Source: Phycisphaerae bacterium
Lineage (GTDB): Bacteria > Planctomycetota > Phycisphaerae > Sedimentisphaerales > Anaerobacaceae
Length of the DNA stretch: 32,058 nt
Assembly: GCA_030615025.1 (NCBI GenBank)
Contig: JAUXAB010000043.1
Location: forward strand, 1-32,058
Direction: 5' to 3'
Each line of letters begins with the position of its first letter. The first letter of the stretch is position 1. Both the position numbers and the translations under genes were made by a program. Under the pieces are notes generated by a model. The model was given only the letters and a program-made list of their open reading frames with translations, was not told the DNA's origin and did not search any database. Positions 8,968 to 15,768 of this stretch are shown one piece after another.

Positions 8968-11079
8968 ATGTTCAAAGTGAGAAGCATCCGAAAACTAACC
9001 CCTGGGTTAGATCAACTGCGGTGGGTGATATTGCTGCTTGCGGTAGCGGTGATACTGCCCACCGTGTGTCTGCTCTGGTTTATGACCCAGGCGGTCAAAA
9101 ACGTTCAAATAGTGACAAAACAAAGGCTTATAAAGGTCTACCAGGAAAAGCTCGCGGAAGCGGCAGAAAAGGCCTGCGATTCGTGGAAGCAAGAATTTTC
9201 TTCCCTGGATGAAAAAATAACAAGTAAAAAACCATTTAAAGTGTTCGGATATTTGCAAGACCGCCTGTATTACGATGGTGCGATTATCTACGACAAAACA
9301 GGAGCACGTATTTATCCTTTGTTTTCAACGGATGTAAATACTATCACTGAATTATCTGATACATTTGCTAAAGCCTGGCAGGCTGAGTTTGAAGAAGAAG
9401 ATTACAGCAAAGCTGTAATACTTTATGAGCAGCTTACAAAGTCAGATAATACTTACATTCGGTTCGTCGCTATACTTGGCCAGGCACGGTCTCATGCAAA
9501 ACTGGGACGCTCTAATAAACTCGTCAGTTACTATGAACAAAAACGCGAATTAGAAGCTGCAATTGGAAACTGTATGCGGCTGGCATTCAATAACGAGGAC
9601 AAGCGATGTGATATACCTACCCTAACACTTCTTGCCAATGCTCGTTTGTTGATGATAGAACTGTCGGATCAAAGGTTAAGACTGTCGGCAAATAAAAAGG
9701 AGTACTTTGAGAGTTTGATATGGGACACTTATCATCAATTATATGAATTATTGTTCAAAGAAAACGAAGCCGGTTCGTTTCTACCTTCGGACCAGGCAAT
9801 TTTTGTTGCCCGCAGAATTCTCGATATTTACAAACAGCACCCATTCCTGCAAAAACACCCGGATAACGTAAATTTTGGAGCAAAAATGGATAAGCCGGGC
9901 ATACAAAGACGGATTGACGCCGAGGAGCTTTCAATTTGCATGGTTGAACATTTGCCTACCGCTACTATTTTGTCCGATTGGCCAAAGCATCAGTTTCAGT
10001 CCATTCGGAAAGGTGAAGAAAGCATTTATGCAGTGCGACATGCTGCCGAAGATGGGAATATAGTGCTGTTCTGCAAAGAAAGGTTTATAAATTGTTTTCG
10101 GTCCTTTGAAGAGATGTTCGCCAACTCTGATGCAGCTTACCGGATTATTGACGATTCCGGCCGGTTCGTTACCGGAGTTACTCAACCGGAAGGCAAGCCC
10201 TTCGGAGCAGCTCTTGTTGGAGAACATTTTCCCGGGTGGAAAGCTGAATTGTACTTTAAGCACGGTGATATCTTCGAGGAAGCAGAAAGAAAGCAGAGAG
10301 CCACATATATCTGGGCCGGCACACTTATGATCGTGTTGATGCTTGTGGCAGGAGGCTTTGCAAGCCAGGCTGTTGGCAGACAGATAAAGCTGAACAGACT
10401 TAAGAACGATTTTATAGCCACCGTTTCGCACGAATTGAAAACGCCTCTTTCGTCGATGCGTGTCCTGGCCGATACGCTGCTGGAAGGAAACTACAAGGAC
10501 CAGAAACAAGCAAGCGAATACCTGGAGTTGATTTGCAAAGAAAACAAAAGGCTCAGCGGATTGATTGACAACTTCCTGACGTTCTCGCGGATGGAGCGGA
10601 ACAAGCAAGCCTTCGAGATGGAGCCGACCAGCCCCGCTGCGATAGCACGGGCTGCGGCCGAGGCGGTAAAAACCAAATTCGGCAAGGGTCGATGTGAATT
10701 GGCGGTGGATATCGGTGACGATTTACCCGATGTGGTCGCCGACCACGATTCTACGGTGACAGTGCTCGTAAACTTGCTGGATAATGCCTACAAATATTCA
10801 GGCGATGACAAGGAGATTGAATTGAAGGTTTTTACCGAGCATGACTCGGTTTGTTTTAGTGTTGCCGACAACGGGGTGGGGCTTTCTCGGCGAGCACTAA
10901 AGAAGATATTCAAAAGGTTCTACCAGGTTGACACGACTCTGTCACGGCATGCCGAGGGCTGCGGACTGGGCCTGAGCATCGCTAAATTCATCGTCGATGC
11001 ACACGAGGGCTCGATTTCTGTCGAGAGCACACCCGGTGAAGGAAGCACCTTTACAGTGAAGCTGCCGCCGGCGGGCTGA
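8968..11079 (+). CDS. Sensor histidine kinase, OmpR/PhoR class, large extracytoplasmic sensor
   Basis: A 703-residue membrane kinase. TM1 is at about 18-42 and TM2 at about 445-466, and they enclose some 400 extracytoplasmic residues. Part of that domain is helical and TPR-like (about 140-200, AVILYEQLTKSDNTYIRF...GQARSHAKLG). The cytoplasmic core is complete: HisKA with phosphoacceptor His488 (SHELKTPLSS), N box N602-LLDN606, G1 box DNGVG from Asp634, F box FKRFYQVD, and G2 box GCGLGLSIAKF from 664. There is no HAMP or PAS domain of note between TM2 and HisKA. The ATG follows the preceding TAG with no gap, and the response regulator starts 11 bp after its stop, which indicates a cognate pair. 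It should autophosphorylate and pass phosphate to the regulator. The signal is unknown. Confidence 0.9.
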   Translation: MFKVRSIRKLTPGLDQLRWVILLLAVAVILPTVCLLWFMTQAVKNVQIVTKQRLIKVYQEKLAEAAEKACDSWKQEFSSLDEKITSKKPFKVFGYLQDRLYYDGAIIYDKTGARIYPLFSTDVNTITELSDTFAKAWQAEFEEEDYSKAVILYEQLTKSDNTYIRFVAILGQARSHAKLGRSNKLVSYYEQKRELEAAIGNCMRLAFNNEDKRCDIPTLTLLANARLLMIELSDQRLRLSANKKEYFESLIWDTYHQLYELLFKENEAGSFLPSDQAIFVARRILDIYKQHPFLQKHPDNVNFGAKMDKPGIQRRIDAEELSICMVEHLPTATILSDWPKHQFQSIRKGEESIYAVRHAAEDGNIVLFCKERFINCFRSFEEMFANSDAAYRIIDDSGRFVTGVTQPEGKPFGAALVGEHFPGWKAELYFKHGDIFEEAERKQRATYIWAGTLMIVLMLVAGGFASQAVGRQIKLNRLKNDFIATVSHELKTPLSSMRVLADTLLEGNYKDQKQASEYLELICKENKRLSGLIDNFLTFSRMERNKQAFEMEPTSPAAIARAAAEAVKTKFGKGRCELAVDIGDDLPDVVADHDSTVTVLVNLLDNAYKYSGDDKEIELKVFTEHDSVCFSVADNGVGLSRRALKKIFKRFYQVDTTLSRHAEGCGLGLSIAKFIVDAHEGSISVESTPGEGSTFTVKLPPAG

Positions 11080-11090
11080 GACAAAACCAA

Positions 11091-11780
11091 ATGGAGACAG
11101 TCTTAATAATTGAAGATGATTCGACGATGCTGCGGGGCTTGAAGGACAACTTCGAGTTCAAGGGGTATAAGGTACTAACTGCGGCCGATGGCGAGGAAGG
11201 ATTAAATACGGCTCTTAATAAAAAGCCTGACTTGATTATTCTCGATATTATGCTGCCGAAGATAAACGGCTACGAAATATGCAGACTAATCCGCAAGGAA
11301 AATCTTGAGATGCCCATAATAATACTGACCGCCAAGGGTGAGGAATCGGACGTGGTTTTGGGCCTGAATTTGGGGGCTGACGATTATGTCACCAAGCCTT
11401 TCAGCATAAAGGAGCTACTTGCCCGGGCAGCAGCATTCCTAAGGAGAAGCAAGGAGGGCGAACAGGATATTTACGAATTTGCGGATTATAAGCTTGATAT
11501 TCCAGCCAGAAAACTAACATGCAAGGCAAGTGAGATCAAGCTCTCGCCAAGAGAGTTCAAGCTATTGGAACTTTTTGTCAAGAAACCAGGGCGAGCACTT
11601 ACTCGTGATGAGATACTCAATGTGGTTTGGGGCTATGATTGCTTTGTTAGCCCGCGCAGCGTCGACCGTTTTGTCACCACCTTGAGGAATAAAATCGAAC
11701 CCAATCCGCACAATCCAACGTTCATTCACACTATAAGAGAGATCGGCTACAAATTTGAGCCTCCCGAGCAGGGCAATTAA
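11091..11780 (+). CDS. OmpR/PhoB-family response regulator
   Basis: A 229-residue two-domain regulator. The receiver domain (1-118) has the acidic pocket E8/D9/D10, phosphoacceptor Asp52 (LIILDIMLP), Thr80 and Lys102 (TKPF). The C-terminal winged helix (about 130-226) shows the OmpR signature SPREFKLLELF...RDEILNVVWG...RSVDRFVTTLRNKIE...IHTIREIGYKFE. It is almost certainly the partner of the kinase immediately upstream. OmpR-class regulators bind direct repeats spaced about 11 bp, the spacing seen at 6337-6354 in front of this operon, so feedback control is plausible but inferred. The gene ends 57 bp before a strong hairpin terminator. Confidence 0.93.
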   Translation: METVLIIEDDSTMLRGLKDNFEFKGYKVLTAADGEEGLNTALNKKPDLIILDIMLPKINGYEICRLIRKENLEMPIIILTAKGEESDVVLGLNLGADDYVTKPFSIKELLARAAAFLRRSKEGEQDIYEFADYKLDIPARKLTCKASEIKLSPREFKLLELFVKKPGRALTRDEILNVVWGYDCFVSPRSVDRFVTTLRNKIEPNPHNPTFIHTIREIGYKFEPPEQGN

Positions 11781-11836
11781 GCTCCCTATTGGTCAGCATT
11801 TGAGCTAAAAGCCGCTCAAGGGCGCGAGTATTTGCT

Positions 11837-11874
11837 GGGACCCCATTTTGTAGTTTATTGCAAAATGGGGTCCC
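11837..11874. terminator. Bidirectional hairpin terminator between the response regulator and hisA
   Basis: A perfect 14-bp inverted repeat GGGACCCCATTTTG (11837-11850) / CAAAATGGGGTCCC (11861-11874) with a 10-nt loop. It sits between convergent genes, and the hisA stop codon is one base away. The AT-rich inner stem and loop replace a classical U-tract. The same arms recur in degenerate form at 26301-26347, so this is also a member of a dispersed palindrome family. Confidence 0.7.
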
Positions 11875-11875
11875 G

Positions 11876-12595
11876 CTACTCTGCTGCTTTTATTGCGTCG
11901 GCGAGATTGAGCGTGCCTTCGTATAAGCTTCGGCCGATTATCGCCGCTTCCACCCCCAAATCTGCCAGCTTTTTAATATCGGCCACCTCTCTTATCCCGC
12001 CCGAAGCGATAACGGGCACCTCCACCGCCTCGACAAGTGCCTTTGTTCTTTCGAAGTTTGGTCCTGCCATCATACCGTCTTTGGTAATGTCGGTATATAT
12101 TATCGCAGCTACAGGCAGTTTGGCCGCTTCAGCTGCGAACTCCAGCAGGTCTGTCGCGCTGTCCTGCGTCCAGCCGTGAGTGGCGACCTTTGAGCCTCTG
12201 GCATCGAGGCCGAGTACAATTTTACCGCTGAACTTCTCTGCCATCTCGCTGAACCACTCGAAATCACTCACGGCTTTCGTGCCTATTATCACCCGCTCTG
12301 CCCCAATATCGAGCAATTGTCTTATGGAGGCTTCGTCCCTGATTCCCCCACCGACCTCGATTTTGAATTGTTCGAGAGCTGCTATGGCTGATATCGTATC
12401 GGTATTAACCGGCCTGCCGACCCTGGCGCCGTCCAAATCGACGATATGCAGCCATTCCGCTCCAGCTAAGCTAAATTCCTCTGCCTGTTTGACAGGGTCG
12501 TCCTCGTAATTTATCTGGTGGTCATACTGACCTTGAATAAGTCGCACGCATCTGCCGTGCCGCAGGTCAATTGCCGGTATGATATACATCTTCAT
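11876..12595 (-). CDS. hisA: HisA: phosphoribosylformimino-AICAR isomerase
   Basis: A 239-residue (beta/alpha)8 barrel of the usual HisA length. It catalyses the Amadori rearrangement of ProFAR to PRFAR in histidine biosynthesis (EC 5.3.1.16). The N-terminus MYIIPAIDLRHGRCVRL carries the first catalytic Asp (D10), and LGLDARG carries the second (D131). The two phosphate-binding elements are visible as VGGGIR (81-86) and ASGGIRE (197-203), with YTDITKDGM at 167-175. No other his gene is adjacent, so this is a stand-alone copy. The first ATG (12595) aligns well; a second lies two codons in. Upstream lies the heptad-repeat region shared with the divergent tRNA-Ser, and downstream a shared hairpin. 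Confidence 0.96.
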   Translation of the reverse strand: MKMYIIPAIDLRHGRCVRLIQGQYDHQINYEDDPVKQAEEFSLAGAEWLHIVDLDGARVGRPVNTDTISAIAALEQFKIEVGGGIRDEASIRQLLDIGAERVIIGTKAVSDFEWFSEMAEKFSGKIVLGLDARGSKVATHGWTQDSATDLLEFAAEAAKLPVAAIIYTDITKDGMMAGPNFERTKALVEAVEVPVIASGGIREVADIKKLADLGVEAAIIGRSLYEGTLNLADAIKAAE

Positions 12596-12687
12596 TGACT
12601 ATTTGCTATTTTCTATTTATTATTGAGTTAGTTTTAATGCCTTTTCTAATTTTCAATAGTAAATAGTCAATAGTCAAGAGTAAATAG
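12592..12687. repeat. Two inverted arrays of AT-rich 7-nt repeats
   Basis: On the plus strand five 7-nt units of consensus T(C/A)AATAG start at 12653, 12660, 12667, 12674 and 12681. On the minus strand five similar units cover 12592-12626, the first overlapping the hisA start codon. The two arrays are inverted relative to each other around a 26-base centre and could pair imperfectly as a cruciform or RNA hairpin. They resemble the heptameric short tandemly repeated repeats described in cyanobacteria. A smaller set occurs at 6223-6250. Confidence 0.7.
12595..12623 (+). promoter_or_regulatory. Promoter of tRNA-Ser, inside the heptad repeats
   Basis: TTGACT (12595-12600), a 17-bp spacer and TATTAT (12618-12623) form a good sigma70-type promoter pointing at the tRNA, with a start expected near 12630. 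Both hexamers are built from the heptad repeat units and the -35 overlaps the hisA start codon on the other strand, so the repeat may be supplying promoter elements. Confidence 0.5.
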
Positions 12688-12689
12688 TT

Positions 12690-12776
12690 GGAGAGGTGTC
12701 GGAGTGGCTGATCGAGCCGGTTTCGAAAACCGGTGTGCCCGGAAGGGTACCGCGGGTTCGAATCCCGCCCTCTCCG
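12690..12776 (+). tRNA. tRNA-Ser (anticodon CGA)
   Basis: An 87-nt class II tRNA. Acceptor GGAGAGG (12690-12696) pairs with CCTCTCC (12769-12775), with discriminator G at 12776. The anticodon stem CCGGT/ACCGG encloses the loop TTCGAAA with anticodon CGA, reading UCG. A long variable arm (GTGCCCGGAAGGGTACC region) and the T arm GCGGG-TTCGAAT-CCCGC are clear. No CCA end is encoded. Confidence 0.96.
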
Positions 12777-12781
12777 TTCTT

Positions 12782-12811
12782 ATTGTCATCCGATGACAAT
12801 TTGTCTTTTTT
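12782..12811 (+). terminator. Rho-independent terminator after tRNA-Ser
   Basis: An 8-bp stem ATTGTCAT/ATGACAAT with a 3-nt loop (12782-12800) is followed by a T-rich tract (12801-12811). It starts 6 bases after the tRNA. Confidence 0.75.
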
Positions 12812-12845
12812 GATGCCTAATCGGCCATCAGATAAGTAATTACAG

Positions 12846-12874
12846 TTGCTTGCCCCTTTTGCTGAAGATATACA
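12846..12874 (+). promoter_or_regulatory. Candidate avtA promoter
   Basis: TTGCTT (12846-12851), a 17-bp spacer and TATACA (12869-12874) lie 89 bp before the avtA ATG, downstream of the tRNA terminator. Four of six bases match at each hexamer. Confidence 0.3.
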
Positions 12875-12962
12875 AAGAGATGGCGTTTTCATGCTGAGAA
12901 ATAGGCCGCAAAAGGTCATCTAAGGCCCAAGCAGTGATGTAGTATTGGCTTAAGCAATCGAA

Positions 12963-14246
12963 ATGGTGAACTTATCCAAGTTTGGTAAGAAAATTGCTGA
13001 GACAAGCGGCATTGGCCAACTGATGGCTGATTTGGGCAATGCCCTTGTGGAAGGCCGGGATATTCTGATGCTCGGCGGGGGAAATCCTGCTCATATTCCC
13101 GAGGTCCAGGAGCGCTTTCGAGAGAGTATGCTGAAGCTTCTTGAGAATGGTGGTGAATTTGAGCGGGTAATTGGAAATTATGACCCACCTCAAGGCAATA
13201 AGGAATTTATCGAGGTAATTTCCAGGTTACTGGCCAATGAGTTTGGCTGGGACATACAATCGAAAAACATCGCTTTGGCCAATGGGAGTCAGTCGGCGTT
13301 TTTCATTCTTTTCAATATTTTCGCCGGCGCCTTTGAGGGTGGGGCCAACAAGAAGATATTGTTTCCGCTTGCTCCCGAATATATCGGCTATTGCGATGTG
13401 GGTTTAGCTGACGATTTGTTTACAGCCGGCAGACCTGAGATCAAGCATATCGGCGATCACATCTTCAAATACCATGTCAACTTTGACCAGATTTGTATTA
13501 CCGATGAGGGTTCCCGCCAGGCGGGGTCCCAAATTGGCGCTATTTGTGTGTCGAGGCCTACCAATCCCACGGGCAATGTTCTGACAGATTCTGAAATGGA
13601 AAAACTTAGCGACCTTGCCTTTGAAAATAGTATTCCATTGATTATTGATAATGCCTATGGGACGCCGTTTCCAAACATCATCTTTACAGAGGCCAAACCC
13701 ATCTGGAATGAACACATAGTTATATGTATGAGCCTTTCTAAACTTGGCCTGCCGGCCACACGTACGGGAATTGTCATCGCCAACGAAGAAGTTATCGCTA
13801 TGGTTTCGCAGGTCAATGCTGTTATGAGCCTCGCTCCGGGCAGCATGGGGGCAGCCATAGCAACCAACCTGGTCCGCAGCGGCGAGATTATCCGCTTGAG
13901 TCGGGACGTTATTAAGCCTTTCTATCAGAAAAAAGCGGCTGAGGCTGTCGAGCAGCTTTGCCAGGAGCTGGACGGGATTGATTTTCACATACACAAGCCG
14001 GAAGGCACATTCTTCCTGTGGCTGTGGTTCAGAGGACTGCCCATTACAGATGAGGAGCTTTATCAGAGGCTTAAAAAAAGAGGGGTACTGGTTGTCCCCG
14101 GCCACTATTTTTTTCCGGGACTTAAGGCCGAATGGGAGCATAAACACGAATGTATCCGTGTGAATTACTCACAAGGTAAAGACATAGTTACAGCAGGACT
14201 GAAGATTATAGCCGAAGAAGTTAGACGGGCCTACGACTCCGCCTAA
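12963..14246 (+). CDS. avtA: Valine-pyruvate aminotransferase (AvtA-like)
   Basis: A 427-residue PLP-dependent class I/II aminotransferase. It aligns along its whole length with my recollection of E. coli AvtA: SGIGQLMADLGNAL, MLGGGNPAHIPE, NYDPPQGNKE, NGSQSAFF, FPLAPEYIGY, CVSRPTNPTGNV, VIDNAYGTPFP, KPEGTFFLWLWF and PGHYFFPGL. Schiff-base Lys260 sits in MSLSKLGLPATRTG. AvtA transfers the amino group between alanine/pyruvate and valine/2-oxoisovalerate. The start at 12963 aligns with the E. coli N-terminus, although no Shine-Dalgarno is visible. The oddity is residues 183-190, an eight-residue in-frame insertion just before the CVSRPTNPTG motif, encoded by a palindromic repeat (separate entry). 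Confidence 0.9.
   Translation: MVNLSKFGKKIAETSGIGQLMADLGNALVEGRDILMLGGGNPAHIPEVQERFRESMLKLLENGGEFERVIGNYDPPQGNKEFIEVISRLLANEFGWDIQSKNIALANGSQSAFFILFNIFAGAFEGGANKKILFPLAPEYIGYCDVGLADDLFTAGRPEIKHIGDHIFKYHVNFDQICITDEGSRQAGSQIGAICVSRPTNPTGNVLTDSEMEKLSDLAFENSIPLIIDNAYGTPFPNIIFTEAKPIWNEHIVICMSLSKLGLPATRTGIVIANEEVIAMVSQVNAVMSLAPGSMGAAIATNLVRSGEIIRLSRDVIKPFYQKKAAEAVEQLCQELDGIDFHIHKPEGTFFLWLWFRGLPITDEELYQRLKKRGVLVVPGHYFFPGLKAEWEHKHECIRVNYSQGKDIVTAGLKIIAEEVRRAYDSA
13509..13532. repeat. Palindromic repeat inserted in frame within avtA
   Basis: A 24-base block around CCCGCCAGGCGGGG is near-palindromic (CCCGC/GCGGG arms flanking CAG) and ends GGTCCC. It encodes GSRQAGSQ, residues missing from the corresponding loop of E. 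coli AvtA as I recall it. The CCAGGCGG core and GGTCCC end also appear in the leader palindrome at 26301-26347 or the terminator at 11837-11874, pointing to one repeat family. Confidence 0.6.
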
Positions 14247-14255
14247 GCGGTTTAT
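14239..14255 (+). terminator. Weak candidate terminator of avtA
   Basis: CCGC-CTAA-GCGG (14239-14250) overlaps the avtA stop codon and is followed by TTTAT. The stem is only 4 bp. Nothing better lies in the 47 bases before the convergent gene. Confidence 0.25.
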
Positions 14256-14293
14256 ACTATTCCGAAAACGACATTTAGGGAAAAGGTATCTTT

Positions 14294-15679
14294 TTAAACC
14301 TCCAGTGTTGATTTGCCTTTCTGTAAGTCAAAACAAGCCGTTACATTCTGGCCGTCTGCGTACCACGATCCAGTTTCGAGTTGCAGCGGTCGCTTCACGC
14401 GCCGCAATTGAACAGGACGTCTATCAACGACCAACTTGGGGGGCTTTAGGGAATTGCTTTTGGTTTGCACGGTAAATCGCGTCGTAGCAAACGGTGCGTT
14501 GAATGTTACGCGTGGGCCCTGCTTTTCGATTTGCGTCAGCTCCTTCGCGGCCCAATAACGAGAGATTTCGCTAAGTTTCATCCAGAGCAGGTTGTCATAC
14601 CGGGCGTGAATCCTGCGGACCACTTCTTTGAAAATGTTAAACCCTATTTCTTCGCCATTGAAATAGATGCCGGGCCAGTGGCAGACAAGCACAGCAGGCT
14701 CACCCTTATCGATGACTTTCGGCAGCCGGCCGCCTTTGAGGTCTTTGGTAATGAATTTGTCAACGGAACCGGGTCTGAGTCCGTCCCAGCCGCCGAACCA
14801 GTCCCCCGTGCAGCCGATGATGGAGATAACGCACTTCGGATTGGAGCCTGTCAGGCCGGAGGCGTACTCGACGCGCGGCGCAACGCTGCGGTCGTCTGTA
14901 AATAGATGGCGGAAATAGTGAGGGATTTCGGCTTTGAATACGTCGCGGCAGGACTGGAGCGTGGCTTTGGCAAGATTGTCCCGATTCTGGTTGCCAAAAC
15001 CGCCGGGGGTGGTGATACCCTCGCAGTCGAGGCCGACGTTCTTGAGGATTCGCAGGGCGTAGGCCATATAGTCTGCCAGCTCGTCGGCGGACTTGTCCTG
15101 GCTCCAGCCGGCGTTCTCTATATAGTAGCCGGTTCTTTCCGGGTAAGGGCGGCCGGTCTTTGTGTTGATGACCCAGGTGTGGGTGACCATTTCAGGATGG
15201 ATGTCCCAGTTGGGCATCATGAACTCGCGGACGAGCTTGAGACTGTCGTCAAGCTCCTTCTTCGACCAGCCGGGTAAATCACGGTCCATCCAGCCCACGC
15301 AGGCGGGATACGGGACAATGGTATATTTGCCCTTGACCTTGTGTTCACGGCACCATTGGCCGAACTTGCGGACGAATGAATCCGGTATCTCGCGAGGCAG
15401 GCTGCGCCAATCCTGCTTGTATCTGTCGGGCCAGGCCTCGGCGAAGTGCGGGATGCCGAAGTGTGCCAGGTTGACCAGGCAGGTCGAATCATCAATGATG
15501 AAGCTGACCGGCACACGATTCTGTGGGTTGAGCACTGTAACGTCGCCGGCTTGCTTTGGTCGCTGGCCCTTATCCTGAGCGACGGCCGGCATACTGTTTA
15601 CGGCAAGCTGAACGCCTGCGGTTGCCAGGGCTGTTATTTTCAGAAAATCGCGTCGATTCATTGCTTTTTGTGCATGCAT
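14294..15679 (-). CDS. Tat-exported NodB-like (polysaccharide deacetylase-type) protein
   Basis: A 461-residue protein with AAGGAGGT six bases before the ATG. Its N-terminus MHAQKAMNRRDFLKITALATAGV is a Tat signal (RRDFLK), so it is exported folded. The body opens with a beta-strand ending in acidic residues (VSFIIDDST), like NodB motif 1. It contains the His pair HPEMVTH (about 161 and 167), a TTPGGFGNQN segment, and a late strand VLVCHWPGIYFNG. A C-terminal beta domain begins at about 395. This suggests a NodB-fold carbohydrate deacetylase or glycosidase-like enzyme, but the classical HxxxH spacing is not met, so activity is uncertain. It is the last gene of the glycan operon, after an 89-bp gap containing inverted repeats. 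Confidence 0.6.
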   Translation of the reverse strand: MHAQKAMNRRDFLKITALATAGVQLAVNSMPAVAQDKGQRPKQAGDVTVLNPQNRVPVSFIIDDSTCLVNLAHFGIPHFAEAWPDRYKQDWRSLPREIPDSFVRKFGQWCREHKVKGKYTIVPYPACVGWMDRDLPGWSKKELDDSLKLVREFMMPNWDIHPEMVTHTWVINTKTGRPYPERTGYYIENAGWSQDKSADELADYMAYALRILKNVGLDCEGITTPGGFGNQNRDNLAKATLQSCRDVFKAEIPHYFRHLFTDDRSVAPRVEYASGLTGSNPKCVISIIGCTGDWFGGWDGLRPGSVDKFITKDLKGGRLPKVIDKGEPAVLVCHWPGIYFNGEEIGFNIFKEVVRRIHARYDNLLWMKLSEISRYWAAKELTQIEKQGPRVTFNAPFATTRFTVQTKSNSLKPPKLVVDRRPVQLRRVKRPLQLETGSWYADGQNVTACFDLQKGKSTLEV

Positions 15680-15702
15680 ATTATGACCTCCTTACCTGTT
15701 CT

Positions 15703-15761
15703 ATCCGACTTTAATGTACCGCCCTATTCGTGGAAGGTCAAGACCTTAAAATCTGTCGGAT
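15703..15761. other. Inverted repeats between the last two operon genes
   Basis: ATCCGAC (15703-15709) and GTCGGAT (15755-15761) form a 7-bp inverted repeat. It encloses an inner hairpin AAGGTCAAGACCTT (15734-15747). The element lies in the longest gap inside the operon downstream of the MFS gap, just 5' of a strong ribosome binding site. It could be an mRNA processing or stabilising element. There is no U-tract, so termination is not implied. Confidence 0.4.
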
Positions 15762-15768
15762 GTTCTTT

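Noticed and set aside
9931..10608. A 225-codon minus-strand ORF
   Set aside because: It is antisense to the histidine kinase, including the HisKA region, and has no ribosome binding site or family features.
12674..12919. An 81-codon minus-strand ORF containing GGIRTRGTLPGTPVFETGSISHS
   Set aside because: This is the well-known spurious translation of the antisense strand of a tRNA-Ser gene.
13404..14147. A 247-codon minus-strand ORF
   Set aside because: It is antisense to avtA, which is supported along its whole length.
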